Assembly (NCBI GenBank): GCA_029863705.1
Contig: JAOTUU010000008.1
Span: forward strand, 1-40,822
Reading direction: 5' to 3'
From: Gammaproteobacteria bacterium
GTDB lineage: Bacteria > Pseudomonadota > Gammaproteobacteria > Steroidobacterales > Woeseiaceae
Length of the DNA: 40,822 bases
In this document: one piece after another, positions 1 to 9,626 of the stretch
Numbering within the stretch: position 1 is the stretch's first letter
How the letters are laid out: every line of letters begins with the position of its first letter
Made by a program: the position numbers and the translations under genes
The notes under the pieces: model-generated
The model's database searches: none
What the model was told of the DNA's origin: nothing
What the model saw: the letters and a program-made list of their open reading frames with translations, nothing else

Positions 1-774
1 GGAGCCGCGGTCGGCCAGGTCAGAGGATCCGCCCGCTCTTACGATGTCGTTCGCGACAGGGCGATATCGCGATACCAGGCGCTCCGGGAGGCCAGCGAAC
101 GGCGCATGCGGCTCGGTGAAGTTGAGGCTGATGAAAAACGGCTTGTCCGATTCCTCGTCGATAAAACGAATAGCCGACTCGGTAAGAAATCTCGCCTGCA
201 TTCCCGTGTGGGTCGCTTCTTCACCGTTGCTGGAAAAACTGACGGTGCCGCTGTGCAAGTACTGGTTCTGCCACCCTGCTTTGTACGGGTCATAGCTCAG
301 CCAGCGATCGAACCCGGGCTGCGGCGGCTTGCTGTTGGTCGTCGCGTGCCATTTGCCGAATAGGCCTGTCCGGTAGCCTTCGTCGGACAATCTTTCCGAC
401 AATAGTGTTTCGCCGGCCAGCCAGTTTGCATTGAACTCTTCCTGCTCGCTCAGGAAGTCGTGCACACCGTGCTGCGATGGCATCTTGCCCGTATGAAAAC
501 TTGCTCGCGCAGCTGAGCACACCGGCGCTGGCGACATCGCATTTTCGAATAACACACCTTGATCGGCCAGCCAGTCGATATTCGGCGTTTCGATCTGTTC
601 CAGACCGTACGCACCGAGCGCCCACTGCGCATGGTCGTCCGCCATGACAACGACAATATTAGTATTGACTGCCGACTGGGCAAGCGCAACGCCTGGCGCG
701 ACCGCCAGCAGGGCCAGCAACATTGAGGTGAAAAAAAGGCGCTCCCGGATGGGAGCGCCTTTGCAAGTCTTCAT
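1..774 (-). CDS. Sulfatase (Cys-type), 3' part cut off by the window edge; the start could be ATG at 723 instead of 774
   Basis: Read from the reverse complement (absent from the ORF track because it runs off the edge): ...NTNIVVVMADDHAQWALGAYGLEQIETPNIDWLADQGVLFENAMSPAPVCSAARASFHTGKMPSQHGVHDF... with the CxAxR formylglycine motif (CSAAR) and FGKWH. Confidence 0.88.
   Translation of the reverse strand, partial: MKTCKGAPIRERLFFTSMLLALLAVAPGVALAQSAVNTNIVVVMADDHAQWALGAYGLEQIETPNIDWLADQGVLFENAMSPAPVCSAARASFHTGKMPSQHGVHDFLSEQEEFNANWLAGETLLSERLSDEGYRTGLFGKWHATTNSKPPQPGFDRWLSYDPYKAGWQNQYLHSGTVSFSSNGEEATHTGMQARFLTESAIRFIDEESDKPFFISLNFTEPHAPFAGLPERLVSRYRPVANDIVRAGGSSDLADRGS
731..760 (-). terminator. 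Rho-independent terminator downstream of the TonB-dependent receptor gene
   Basis: AGGCGCTCCC-ATCC-GGGAGCGCCT hairpin (10-bp stem, 4-nt loop) followed by a T tract when read on the minus strand. Confidence 0.8.
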
Positions 775-801
775 AGAACGATCTTCAGCACAGTCTCTGT
801 A

Positions 802-3800
802 CTAGAAGTCCACTCGTATGCCGAGTTGAATCCGATACAGCGAATCCCAGGTATCGGGCAACTCGACCGGCGGCGTGAACGACGTGAAGTTATACGTATT
901 CGTTACGCCATCGATACCCGCGGTAACAACACCAACCGCCGAACCAATGTCCTGCGTGTTGACATAGCGTTTTCTACCGTACTGGGAGTCGATCAGGTTC
1001 AGCACGTTCTCAATATCGAAGTAGACCTTCCCGGTAGCGCCGCCGAAGAACGGAATTTCCTGTTGGAAACGAAGATCCAGATCGCTTGACCACGCCTGAT
1101 CAAAGCTACCCTTCTTCTGAATCGCGCCGCGTTTCAGGTCGTTCTTGTCCGCCCAGTCGAAGAATGCAGTTGTATCGAAACCGGGGTCGAAATTAACCAG
1201 CGGATCGCTGGCGTCGGTCGGAACGTACAGCAGGTTTCGCGCTCGGCCACCTGTATCACCAATGTCTCCGGAATACGGCGAGCCGTTAAACACGGTGCTG
1301 ATCGGACTGCCTGAACGACGCTGGAAGAACGCCGTGACACTCGACTTGTAACCAGACCAGATCTCCTTGCTGAATGTCGACGCAATGACGAAGTTATGCG
1401 GCGTATTTCGCAGCGAGGGGCCAACCGGCAGATTGACAATGTCGTCGGCTACAACAGCGCGGAAATTTTCAGCCGCGGTGAAGGAAGTACCCGGATTGCC
1501 GATCTCCGATTCATTGTATGAATACCCCAGGACAAGATTCAGCTGCGATGTATCACCCCAATCGAAACTCTTATTGGCCTGAATCGACGTGGTGAACGTA
1601 TGGCCGCCATCACCTGGTTTGTTGGTGAAGTAGACGTCCTGATTACCACCGAAACAATCCGGTGTCACATTGCTGAATCCCTGACGAGCGCCATTGAACG
1701 TCGCATTGCAATTCAACAGTAACGGATCAATCTGGGAGTATGTCGGCCGACCGTCAGGTGCCGTACCCGTCTGCGTCAGCGACAGATCGAGGAAGTCGAC
1801 CTGGTCCTTAAGGTCTGCGTAGATAATATCCAGTTTCACGTTCCAGTCACTCATGAGATCGCTCTCGAACGATGTGTTGTGTTCGAGGCCGAAACTGAAA
1901 CGATTAACGGTTGGCAACTTGATATTCGGATCAGTCGCATTAACCGCGCCTGCATTATTGAGTGCCTGCTGTTGCCCTGCTTCGATTACACATTGTGGAA
2001 TGCCCTGGAAACTGCCGCTTGCGAGTACGTTCAAATCAGCGGCAGTGCAAGTTGTTGGGCCAGCAAAGCCTGTCGCACTGCCCACACCGAGAGCACCACC
2101 GAAGTTCTGGTAGGCATTCGAGAACCACACCGTCGGGTCGTTACCCGAGAAGACGCCAAACCCGAGCGACATTCTCGTATCGCCGAATTTGTCCGGCAGC
2201 GTATAGTTCAGGCCGATTCTTGGCTGAAACGCATCCAGTCCGTCGTAGCCGACCTGGTTTGACATGCCGTAACGCGCCACGTAATTGGGGTTCTCCAACG
2301 GCAGGTCATTTGACTCATACCAGTCGTATCGCACGCCAAAGACAAGTTGCATAGCGTCGTTGATGTCCCACTGATCCTGCACGAATAGCGAATTGATATC
2401 CCGCCCGTAAATCGCTGCAGCATCGTTCGGATCCTGCGTAAACGAAACACCAGAGCGAATCTCGTAAGCTGCGCCCGCCGCGAGGTTTGCGATGCTATCG
2501 AAGAATACGGTGCCGGTAGCATTGATAATGAACAGGTTAAAGACGTCCAGCGTCTCGTACTCATAACCTGCCGTAATCAAGTGGTCACCAACCTGGTAGT
2601 CCATCTTGATTTTGAGTTGATCTTTCTCCGTAGCCAATCTGTTAGCCGAACGGAATGTACCCGGACCGCTGACGAACTCCTGACCAAAGAATTCTCCACC
2701 GAACTGTCCGGATCCACCAATGGCGATACGAGGAATCGGGATCGCGTCCTGGGCCTCACCACCGCCCAACGGATTCTGCAGATCGGTAACTTCCTGGGTG
2801 GAATAGCGAATTTCCGTAGACAAGCGGTCTGTCCAGTCGGAATAGAGCCTTAGGGCAAAGGTATCGGAATCCGAACCGCGGAAATGGAAGTTGTCCGAAA
2901 ACGTGAATTCGCCTCGGCCGGTGCCAATATCGTCACCAATCGTCGTGGTTTCTTCCAGACTCGAGAATGTACCTTCCAGACGATGATCATCGTTTATGTT
3001 CCAGTCGATACGAGCAAATATCCGCTCCGAGGTAACTGGCAGGTTGCGGACAACCGAACCGGCGTCGCGCCCATAGGAACTGCTCAGAATGTCGCGAATC
3101 TGATTGACCTCGGCCGTTGTGAATACGGTGTCGTTCTGTGGAAAGGACGTGTCGTCTGCTGCACCAACCTGATTAACCGTTGCTGTATCAAACTTTTCGT
3201 AAGACAGATAGAAAAACAGTTTGTCCTGAATAATTGGCCCGCTGACTTCAGCACCGTAATTCTTGCGCTCAAACGTGCCCTGATCAAATTTTGAATTGTG
3301 GATCTTGTCGCCTGTCAGGCTGTCATCGTTGAACAGGTAGAAGCCGCCGCCGTGCCAATCGTTTTCGCCGGACTTGGTTACGACGTTGACGTTGCAACCG
3401 CTAAATTGGCCGTATTCCACAGAGACAGGGGCAAATTCGACCGCTGCTGCCTGGACTGTATCGAACGGAATAGGAAACGTGAATCGAGCAAGGTTACCCG
3501 ACAGGTTCAGGCCGAAGGCGTCGGTAGCCCTTACACCGTCAATCGTAAACGAGTTGGTTCGGCTCGATCCGCCAAGACAACTAATCGCACCGGACTGGTC
3601 ACCACCGTCTCCGGTTTGACCGACGCTGATTCTTGGGTCTATGCGAATGATGTCGCGAATCTGGCGCTGCGTCGATGGCATGTCGGTGATCTGCTCCAGA
3701 GAAAAACTCGAGCTCGGTCCCGATGCTGTCGTGATCGTTTCGATCTGCGCCGCTGTCACGACGACTTCATCGATGCTGGCGTTAGCTGCCTCGAATGTAA

Positions 3801-4170
3801 CTGTGAATGACGATGTGCCTGCCACGTCTGTGTACAGGTCCGTAATCAGGACATCTTCAAAGCCGTCACCGCTTATCCGCACAGTGTAAGGACCGCCGGC
3901 ACTGATAGACCGGAAGCTGACAACACCGCGAGAATCAGTCGTCGCTGTCCGGCGGCGGCCATCTCGGGAGTCCGTAACGGTAGCTGTAGCTCCAGCGGCC
4001 GGCTGTCCGTCCGGCTGTATAACCGTGCCGTGGATGGATGCTGTGATTTCTTGCGCAGCCGCGTCTGTAGTGATTAAGACAACAGGCATAGTTGTCGCAA
4101 TCGCAAACAACAGTGCTGCACCGACGATTCCAAACCTAAATCGTAAATTCCTCATTCGAGCTCCCCTCAA
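802..4170 (-). CDS. TonB-dependent receptor, Oar-like, with N-terminal carboxypeptidase-regulatory-like domain
   Basis: 1122 aa; signal peptide; 'ITASIHGTVIQPDGQPAAGATATVTDSRDG' CarboxypepD_reg-like segment; plug-like 'NSFTIDGVRATDAFGLN'; barrel-like repeats; C-terminal aromatic 'RIQLGIRVDF'. Confidence 0.9.
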   Translation of the reverse strand: MRGARMRNLRFRFGIVGAALLFAIATTMPVVLITTDAAAQEITASIHGTVIQPDGQPAAGATATVTDSRDGRRRTATTDSRGVVSFRSISAGGPYTVRISGDGFEDVLITDLYTDVAGTSSFTVTFEAANASIDEVVVTAAQIETITTASGPSSSFSLEQITDMPSTQRQIRDIIRIDPRISVGQTGDGGDQSGAISCLGGSSRTNSFTIDGVRATDAFGLNLSGNLARFTFPIPFDTVQAAAVEFAPVSVEYGQFSGCNVNVVTKSGENDWHGGGFYLFNDDSLTGDKIHNSKFDQGTFERKNYGAEVSGPIIQDKLFFYLSYEKFDTATVNQVGAADDTSFPQNDTVFTTAEVNQIRDILSSSYGRDAGSVVRNLPVTSERIFARIDWNINDDHRLEGTFSSLEETTTIGDDIGTGRGEFTFSDNFHFRGSDSDTFALRLYSDWTDRLSTEIRYSTQEVTDLQNPLGGGEAQDAIPIPRIAIGGSGQFGGEFFGQEFVSGPGTFRSANRLATEKDQLKIKMDYQVGDHLITAGYEYETLDVFNLFIINATGTVFFDSIANLAAGAAYEIRSGVSFTQDPNDAAAIYGRDINSLFVQDQWDINDAMQLVFGVRYDWYESNDLPLENPNYVARYGMSNQVGYDGLDAFQPRIGLNYTLPDKFGDTRMSLGFGVFSGNDPTVWFSNAYQNFGGALGVGSATGFAGPTTCTAADLNVLASGSFQGIPQCVIEAGQQQALNNAGAVNATDPNIKLPTVNRFSFGLEHNTSFESDLMSDWNVKLDIIYADLKDQVDFLDLSLTQTGTAPDGRPTYSQIDPLLLNCNATFNGARQGFSNVTPDCFGGNQDVYFTNKPGDGGHTFTTSIQANKSFDWGDTSQLNLVLGYSYNESEIGNPGTSFTAAENFRAVVADDIVNLPVGPSLRNTPHNFVIASTFSKEIWSGYKSSVTAFFQRRSGSPISTVFNGSPYSGDIGDTGGRARNLLYVPTDASDPLVNFDPGFDTTAFFDWADKNDLKRGAIQKKGSFDQAWSSDLDLRFQQEIPFFGGATGKVYFDIENVLNLIDSQYGRKRYVNTQDIGSAVGVVTAGIDGVTNTYNFTSFTPPVELPDTWDSLYRIQLGIRVDF

Positions 4171-4463
4171 GGTATCGCGATGTCGAGTAAACAGACAAAA
4201 TGGTAGCTATTCACCCAATGATTTTGTTTTTGCTTCCTGATACTGAGTCAGATCTTTTTCTTTGTCGTTCGCCCGGCGATGCGCCAGCGAACTGGCCCAG
4301 TTTGGAAGTTCTACGTCCCAAGTGGAATCTAGAAGATTGTTAGGTATTCTGCAACAGAAGGAATCGAATACTGACTATGACCGGCGAGAATGGATAAACT
4401 CCTCGATTATACTGACGCCTGCAGGCGTAATTACAAGATACTTCAATAACTGAGCGCAAATCT

Positions 4464-5852
4464 TTGAAAATGAAATTTATTCCTTTGTGGTTCCTGCTCT
4501 TCTCGAGTCTGGCTACACACGCCGCGGACCGGCCGAACATCCTTCTGATATATGTTGATGACCTCGGCTACGGCGATCTCGGTAGCTACGGGCACCCGGT
4601 GTTGCGGACGCCGAATATTGATTCGCTGGCAACTGATGGACTGCGGTTGACCAATTACTATGCACCGTCCGCATTGTGCTCTCCCTCCAGGGCGGGGTTA
4701 CTGACCGGCCGCCATCCATACCGGACCGGCATCAAGAGCTGGATTCCGGAAGACAGCGGCGTTTACCTGCGAGACGCGGAGATCACTCTTGCCGAAGTGC
4801 TAAAGGAGGCTGGATACGCGACAGCGCATATTGGCAAGTGGCATCTTAATTCGGATCTCAGTAACCGAACGGAACCGCAACCGACGGACCAGGGCTTCGA
4901 TTACTTTTACGGCCACAACGCGTTTCAGATTCCACACAATTTCAACCCGACGAACATTTACCGCAACAAAAAAGCGCTGCCCATGCAGGAAGGCTATACA
5001 GCAGACTTGTATGCCGGCGAAGCGATCAGGTGGCTTGAAAAGCGTGACCAGGATGAACCGTTCTTTCTGTACCTGAGCATGGCCGAGCCACACACATCGA
5101 TTGCCAATCCTCCCGAGTACAATGCGATGTATGCGCAGTACAGTCGCGGTAAGATCGAGCCAATCGTTAATGGCCTCAAGGATCCGCCAAAGGAATCTCT
5201 CGTGCCCCGCGGCCCTGGCGAGTATTACGCGAATATAACGTATATGGATGCCCAGTTAGGCCGGGTGCTTGGCTGGTTGCGCGATCATAAACTCGAGCAG
5301 AACACCGTCGTTGTATTTTCGAGTGACAACGGTGCGGTCACGTCGCAGTGGATCAACTGGTGGGAAGTCAATGCCTACGGCAGCACGGGCGGTTACCGCG
5401 GCCGCAAACACTATCTTTACGAAGGCGGCTTGAAAGTACCGACCATCGTTCGCTTCCCCGGTGTGGTCAAATCCGGGTCTGTCTCGGATGCGACGGTGAT
5501 CGGTATGGACCTCTTCGTAACCCTTGCCAATATTGGTGGCGGCAAGGTGCCGGACGACCGCGCTATTGATGGAATCGATATCCAGCCGATTTTTCGTGGC
5601 GACGATTTGCCGCAACGAGGCCTGTTCTGGGCCCTGGACTCGGTGTCTGACCTGGAGTTCGCCATCCAGAAAGAATCCTGGAAGTTGTTGTTGGACCGAG
5701 ATCAGGAACCGCGGGAACTTTACAATCTCGCCGACGATCCGCTCGAATTCTTTAACCTGATTAGTAAAGAACCCGCCAAGACCAGGGAACTCACCGATGA
5801 GGCTGCAAAACACCTTGCCGCAATTGCCAACGACCCGTTGCGGCCAAACTAG
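4464..5852 (+). CDS. Sulfatase (arylsulfatase family), exported
   Basis: Signal peptide MKMKFIPLWFLLFSSLATHAA; RPNILLIYVDDLGYGDLGSYG; CSPSR formylglycine motif; GKWHLN; SSDNGA. Confidence 0.93.
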   Translation: MKMKFIPLWFLLFSSLATHAADRPNILLIYVDDLGYGDLGSYGHPVLRTPNIDSLATDGLRLTNYYAPSALCSPSRAGLLTGRHPYRTGIKSWIPEDSGVYLRDAEITLAEVLKEAGYATAHIGKWHLNSDLSNRTEPQPTDQGFDYFYGHNAFQIPHNFNPTNIYRNKKALPMQEGYTADLYAGEAIRWLEKRDQDEPFFLYLSMAEPHTSIANPPEYNAMYAQYSRGKIEPIVNGLKDPPKESLVPRGPGEYYANITYMDAQLGRVLGWLRDHKLEQNTVVVFSSDNGAVTSQWINWWEVNAYGSTGGYRGRKHYLYEGGLKVPTIVRFPGVVKSGSVSDATVIGMDLFVTLANIGGGKVPDDRAIDGIDIQPIFRGDDLPQRGLFWALDSVSDLEFAIQKESWKLLLDRDQEPRELYNLADDPLEFFNLISKEPAKTRELTDEAAKHLAAIANDPLRPN

Positions 5853-5868
5853 ACTCCGGATCTACGCA

Positions 5869-7269
5869 ATGAAATCAATAATCGCGATCGTCGCACTACT
5901 GTTCACCCACTCGGCCGTCGCGGACTGGTTCGATGACCTCAGGAATTCAGGCAATGCGGCAGACCTGTATCGCGTGCTGTATTACATGCCTAAGGGTGGC
6001 GACTTGCACAACCACCTGTCCGGGTCGAATTTCTCCGAATGGTGGTATGAGTTGGCGCTGGCCCAGAAAGAACGCGGCTATCACTACTACACCAAGGTAA
6101 GAATCGAAAACTGTGTCGCGTATGGCCGCAACCAGTTCGGTCACTCTCCCTACTATCTGATGTTCCGCAACATTATGGCTTCTCAATACGAACGCCTCAG
6201 CGATTGTGAGAAGAGCGAGTACAAACCACTTGGGCAGCTCAACGAGGACGAAAAGGCAGGTTGGCTAGCCAGTATTCAACTTGACAAGCCCTACGAGGGC
6301 CGCGAGGAGTTCTTTGGCACGCATTGGCCACGCCTCAATGCCCTGACAAAGAACCCCTTTATCCAGGCGGAGAGCCTATATCGCAATATGCAGGCATTTG
6401 GCGCGGAGGGTCTGAGCTATCTCGAGACTATGGTCGCTGTGTACGGTTTTGCCGAGCCGGACGGCGGCACGATCACAGCGGAACAGGTGGTAGATGTTCT
6501 ACGCCAGCGCTTGCGGCAAAAGGACGCCATCGCTACTGGTGTAACGGTGCGCTTGCAGCTTCCAATCCTGCGGTTCCTGCCGGACGCAGAGGAACAGCTC
6601 CGCGGTGTCTATGAGCTGGTGCAGAATAATAGCGACGTCTTTGTCGCCGTAAACATGGTTGGTCGTGAGGACAACGACAAAGGCCATCCACGACGTTTTC
6701 TTGCCACCCTCAGAGACCTGCGCCGAAAATACAGCGACGTCAGGCTCTCGATTCATGCCGGAGAGGTCGACGAACCCAACAATCACGTCCGCGATACGTT
6801 GCTACTGGGCGCCGACCGCATTGGGCACGGCATCAACCTGATTGGCGATGACGATACGATGTTGCTGATGCGACATGGCCCGTACATGGTGGAAATCAAC
6901 CTGATCAGCAATCTGCTACTGCAGTACGTTAACGATATAAACGAGCACCCGTTCCCCGAATACCTGAGGACGGGCATTCCGGTCGCGTTATCGACCGATG
7001 ATCGCGGGATGTGGGACTCGACGATGACAGACGAATTTTTTGTCGCTGTTACGGAATTCAAGCTCTCCTGGGATGAGGTCAAGACGCTGAGCCGAAACTC
7101 GCTCCAGTATTCGTTCGTTGCGCCGCGATTAAAACAGGATTTGCTGCAGGACTTCGCCAGCCGAATTTCAAAATTCGAGCGCGGCATGGAAAAGTACGGG
7201 CTTAAGGAGATTGGCCCGATGCCGCCAACCCGTTCGTTTATCTGCAAGCGCTACGAACTCTGCAATTAA
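5869..7269 (+). CDS. Adenosine deaminase family protein with signal peptide (ADGF-like)
   Basis: Start MKSIIAIVALLFTHSAVADW at 5869 within the listed ORF 5797-7269; HNHLSGS, SIHAGEVDEPNN, RIGHGINL and STDDRGM motifs. Confidence 0.88.
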   Translation: MKSIIAIVALLFTHSAVADWFDDLRNSGNAADLYRVLYYMPKGGDLHNHLSGSNFSEWWYELALAQKERGYHYYTKVRIENCVAYGRNQFGHSPYYLMFRNIMASQYERLSDCEKSEYKPLGQLNEDEKAGWLASIQLDKPYEGREEFFGTHWPRLNALTKNPFIQAESLYRNMQAFGAEGLSYLETMVAVYGFAEPDGGTITAEQVVDVLRQRLRQKDAIATGVTVRLQLPILRFLPDAEEQLRGVYELVQNNSDVFVAVNMVGREDNDKGHPRRFLATLRDLRRKYSDVRLSIHAGEVDEPNNHVRDTLLLGADRIGHGINLIGDDDTMLLMRHGPYMVEINLISNLLLQYVNDINEHPFPEYLRTGIPVALSTDDRGMWDSTMTDEFFVAVTEFKLSWDEVKTLSRNSLQYSFVAPRLKQDLLQDFASRISKFERGMEKYGLKEIGPMPPTRSFICKRYELCN

Positions 7270-7307
7270 GCGTCGCGACTGATCCGAGTGCTTTGGAGCT
7301 AACCTCT

Positions 7308-7964
7308 ATGCGACGATTCGTACTGATTACTATTGCGTTCGCGGCGCTGCCCGTTGCCGCCGCACAGGATTTGCAGTGGCCTCACGAGCAGCCGGACGAG
7401 TGGTTGCTGGCATTCGTCGATATCGAAACTACGGGCCTGGTGCCGGGACATCACGAGATGATCGATATCGGAATTGTGATGACGGATCTGGAAGGCGTTC
7501 AACTTGGAGAGTTGTTTGTTCGCATTCAACCCGAGCACCCCGAACGAACAGATGAGGGTGCTCGCGCAGTCAATGCATTCGATGAGGGCCGATGGCGGGA
7601 ACTGCGCGCATTGGCAGGCGACGAGGCTATCGACCGTATTGTGGGTTTTCACACAGGTATTGCGGGTGATCGGAATGTGATGATGGTCGCGTTTAATTCG
7701 CACTTCGATGCGTCGTTTCTCGACCACTTGTTTCGTTCACAGGGGCGTAGCTGGCGTGAGCTTTATCACTACTTCATTCTCGATTTGCCATCCATGGCCT
7801 GGAGCCTTGGAATTCGCAGCCTGACAGGGTCCTCCATATCGGGCACGCTGGGTATCGAGGACGAACCACACATCGCGCATTTGCATACCGGAATCACCGG
7901 TGCCAAATTGAACGCCAGGATATATCGTGAATTATTGGCTCTGACCAAGGCAGAGCAGGAGTAG
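7308..7964 (+). CDS. Exported DEDD-type 3'-5' exonuclease-fold protein
   Basis: MRRFVLITIAFAALPVAAAQ signal peptide; ExoI 'FVDIETTG'; ExoII-like 'NSHFDASFLD'; ExoIII-like region 'HTGITGAKLNARIYREL'. Confidence 0.7.
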   Translation: MRRFVLITIAFAALPVAAAQDLQWPHEQPDEWLLAFVDIETTGLVPGHHEMIDIGIVMTDLEGVQLGELFVRIQPEHPERTDEGARAVNAFDEGRWRELRALAGDEAIDRIVGFHTGIAGDRNVMMVAFNSHFDASFLDHLFRSQGRSWRELYHYFILDLPSMAWSLGIRSLTGSSISGTLGIEDEPHIAHLHTGITGAKLNARIYRELLALTKAEQE

Positions 7965-7967
7965 CAG

Positions 7968-8846
7968 ATGAGTTCAGCTATCGACCGATCCGGACTGAGT
8001 CAGGATGAAATCGATCGTTTCCAGGCCGACGGTTTTCTCCTGGTCGAAGACTTTTTTACGCACGAGGAACTTGACCGCTTCGGAAAGCTTGTAGATGCGG
8101 CGGTCCGCTATCGCACCGCCGACGATCGTCGCGCACTGTCGGACAAGAACCTCTACGAGCAGACCTTCGTACAGTGCATGAGGTTATGGGAGGATCATCC
8201 ATCGATTAGCCCGTTTACCTTTCACCCAAAACTCGGTGCCGCCTCCGCTGCACTACTGCAGACTGAACGCGTTCGACTATGGCACGACCAGGCGCTCTAC
8301 AAAGAAGCGGGTGGACGCAAGACCGATGCACACCTCGATTATCCGTTTTGGCCCGTCGACAAACCCGACCTGGTTTCGGTGTGGATTCCGTTTGACGATG
8401 TCCGACCGGGCGGTGGCATGATGAGTTACGTGCAGGGTTCGCACACCATGGGCATCACCCAGTTCGTCGACATCGGGGATCTGCGTGGTGGCGAGTCTAT
8501 CGACTTGTTGCAAACTCCGGAAGTAGCAAGCCGGCCGTTGATTCCGGTTAGCGCATCAAAAGGTTCTGCAATTTTTCATCACGCATGCACGATTCATGCA
8601 GCGGACGCGAACGAAACCGACAGCGTTCGTCGCGTGTTTACGATGGTCTATATGGCTGACGGTTGCCGTCGCTCGCGAGACGATGTGTACTTTGCGCTTG
8701 ATCGCGACGAGATCAAGACCGGCGATCTGATCGTTGGGCCAGGGCACCCCATCGCATGGCCACGCCCCAAGGATGACCTGCCTTCGTCACCCACTGTGAT
8801 GGGTCCGAAGACCGGCTTTGGCTTCTCAGACAGCGACGAGGCCTAG
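7968..8846 (+). CDS. Phytanoyl-CoA dioxygenase (PhyH) family Fe(II)/2-oxoglutarate oxygenase
   Basis: 'GLSQDEIDRFQADGFLLVEDFFTHEELDRF' PhyH N-terminus; 'HLDYPFWPVDKPDLVSVWIPFDDVRPGGGMMSYVQGSH' with HxD; distal 'HHACTIHAADANET'. Confidence 0.85.
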   Translation: MSSAIDRSGLSQDEIDRFQADGFLLVEDFFTHEELDRFGKLVDAAVRYRTADDRRALSDKNLYEQTFVQCMRLWEDHPSISPFTFHPKLGAASAALLQTERVRLWHDQALYKEAGGRKTDAHLDYPFWPVDKPDLVSVWIPFDDVRPGGGMMSYVQGSHTMGITQFVDIGDLRGGESIDLLQTPEVASRPLIPVSASKGSAIFHHACTIHAADANETDSVRRVFTMVYMADGCRRSRDDVYFALDRDEIKTGDLIVGPGHPIAWPRPKDDLPSSPTVMGPKTGFGFSDSDEA

Positions 8847-9512
8847 CAGTTCTGCAAGGTCGTTAATCTCGTGAACGACGTGATCAGCGTCCCGGACTGA
8901 ATCGCCATTAGGGTTATACCAGCAGGTGGCAATTCCGTAGTTCGCACCACCTTGAATATCGGACGCCAGGTTGTCGCCCACCATCAGAGATCGTTTCCTC
9001 GAAGGGAAATCCAGCGCTTCGAATGCGATGTCGAAGATCTTCGTGCCAGGCTTAGCCGCACCAACCTCGGCTGAGATGACGACAGCATCGAAATACTCAT
9101 CAATACCGAGTCGCTCGATCCGGGTTCTCTGCACTTCACCCAAACCGTTGGTGATCAACGCCAGCGTGGCTTGATCACTGAGTTGCTCAAGCATCTCGCG
9201 GGCACCGTCGTAAAGATCTCCATTCGCCCCCAACCCGGACACAAAATCTTCCGCCATTTGCAGTGGATCAGCATCAATATCTTCCTCTGCAGCCAGGCGC
9301 TCGAAACGTCGCGTGCGTACATGCTGGGGACTTATCTCGCCCCGCTCCACGCGCGCCCAAAGCTCAAGGTTAATGCTTTGATAGCTTGCGGCATATCGCG
9401 CCGGATTGCCTACTCCGGCCGCAGCCATTGTCTGGGCGAAGGCCGCGGACTCAGACGCATCTGAATCGAACAGTGTGTGATCCAGGTCCAGTAAGAACGT
9501 GCTGTATCGCAT
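8826..9512 (-). CDS. yjjG: HAD-superfamily hydrolase, YjjG-like pyrimidine 5'-nucleotidase
   Basis: MRYSTFLLDLDHTLFDSDASE (DxDxT), LALITNGLGEVQRTRIERLGI, AKPGTKIFDIAFE, VGDNLASDIQGGANYG; ATG at 9512 preferred over the track start at 9563. Confidence 0.78.
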   Translation of the reverse strand: MRYSTFLLDLDHTLFDSDASESAAFAQTMAAAGVGNPARYAASYQSINLELWARVERGEISPQHVRTRRFERLAAEEDIDADPLQMAEDFVSGLGANGDLYDGAREMLEQLSDQATLALITNGLGEVQRTRIERLGIDEYFDAVVISAEVGAAKPGTKIFDIAFEALDFPSRKRSLMVGDNLASDIQGGANYGIATCWYNPNGDSVRDADHVVHEINDLAELLGLVAV

Positions 9513-9626
9513 GAGCGGCTCTTGCTCCGTAATTTCTACGAGCATACAAGAGCGGCCGCTCAACTGGCTATTTTATTCTGGTATTGTATTTTGTTGTTGC
9601 AATAAATAACTACGGACTGAACCGCT

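Noticed and set aside
3298-3810. 170-aa plus-strand ORF inside the TonB-receptor gene
   Set aside because: Antisense to the receptor reading frame; no recognisable family.
4262-4453. 63-aa ORF in the intergenic region between receptor and sulfatase
   Set aside because: Short, no motif or ribosome-binding site I could support; more likely leader or regulatory DNA.
5256-5813. 185-aa minus-strand ORF opposite the sulfatase
   Set aside because: Antisense to a clear sulfatase; no independent support.
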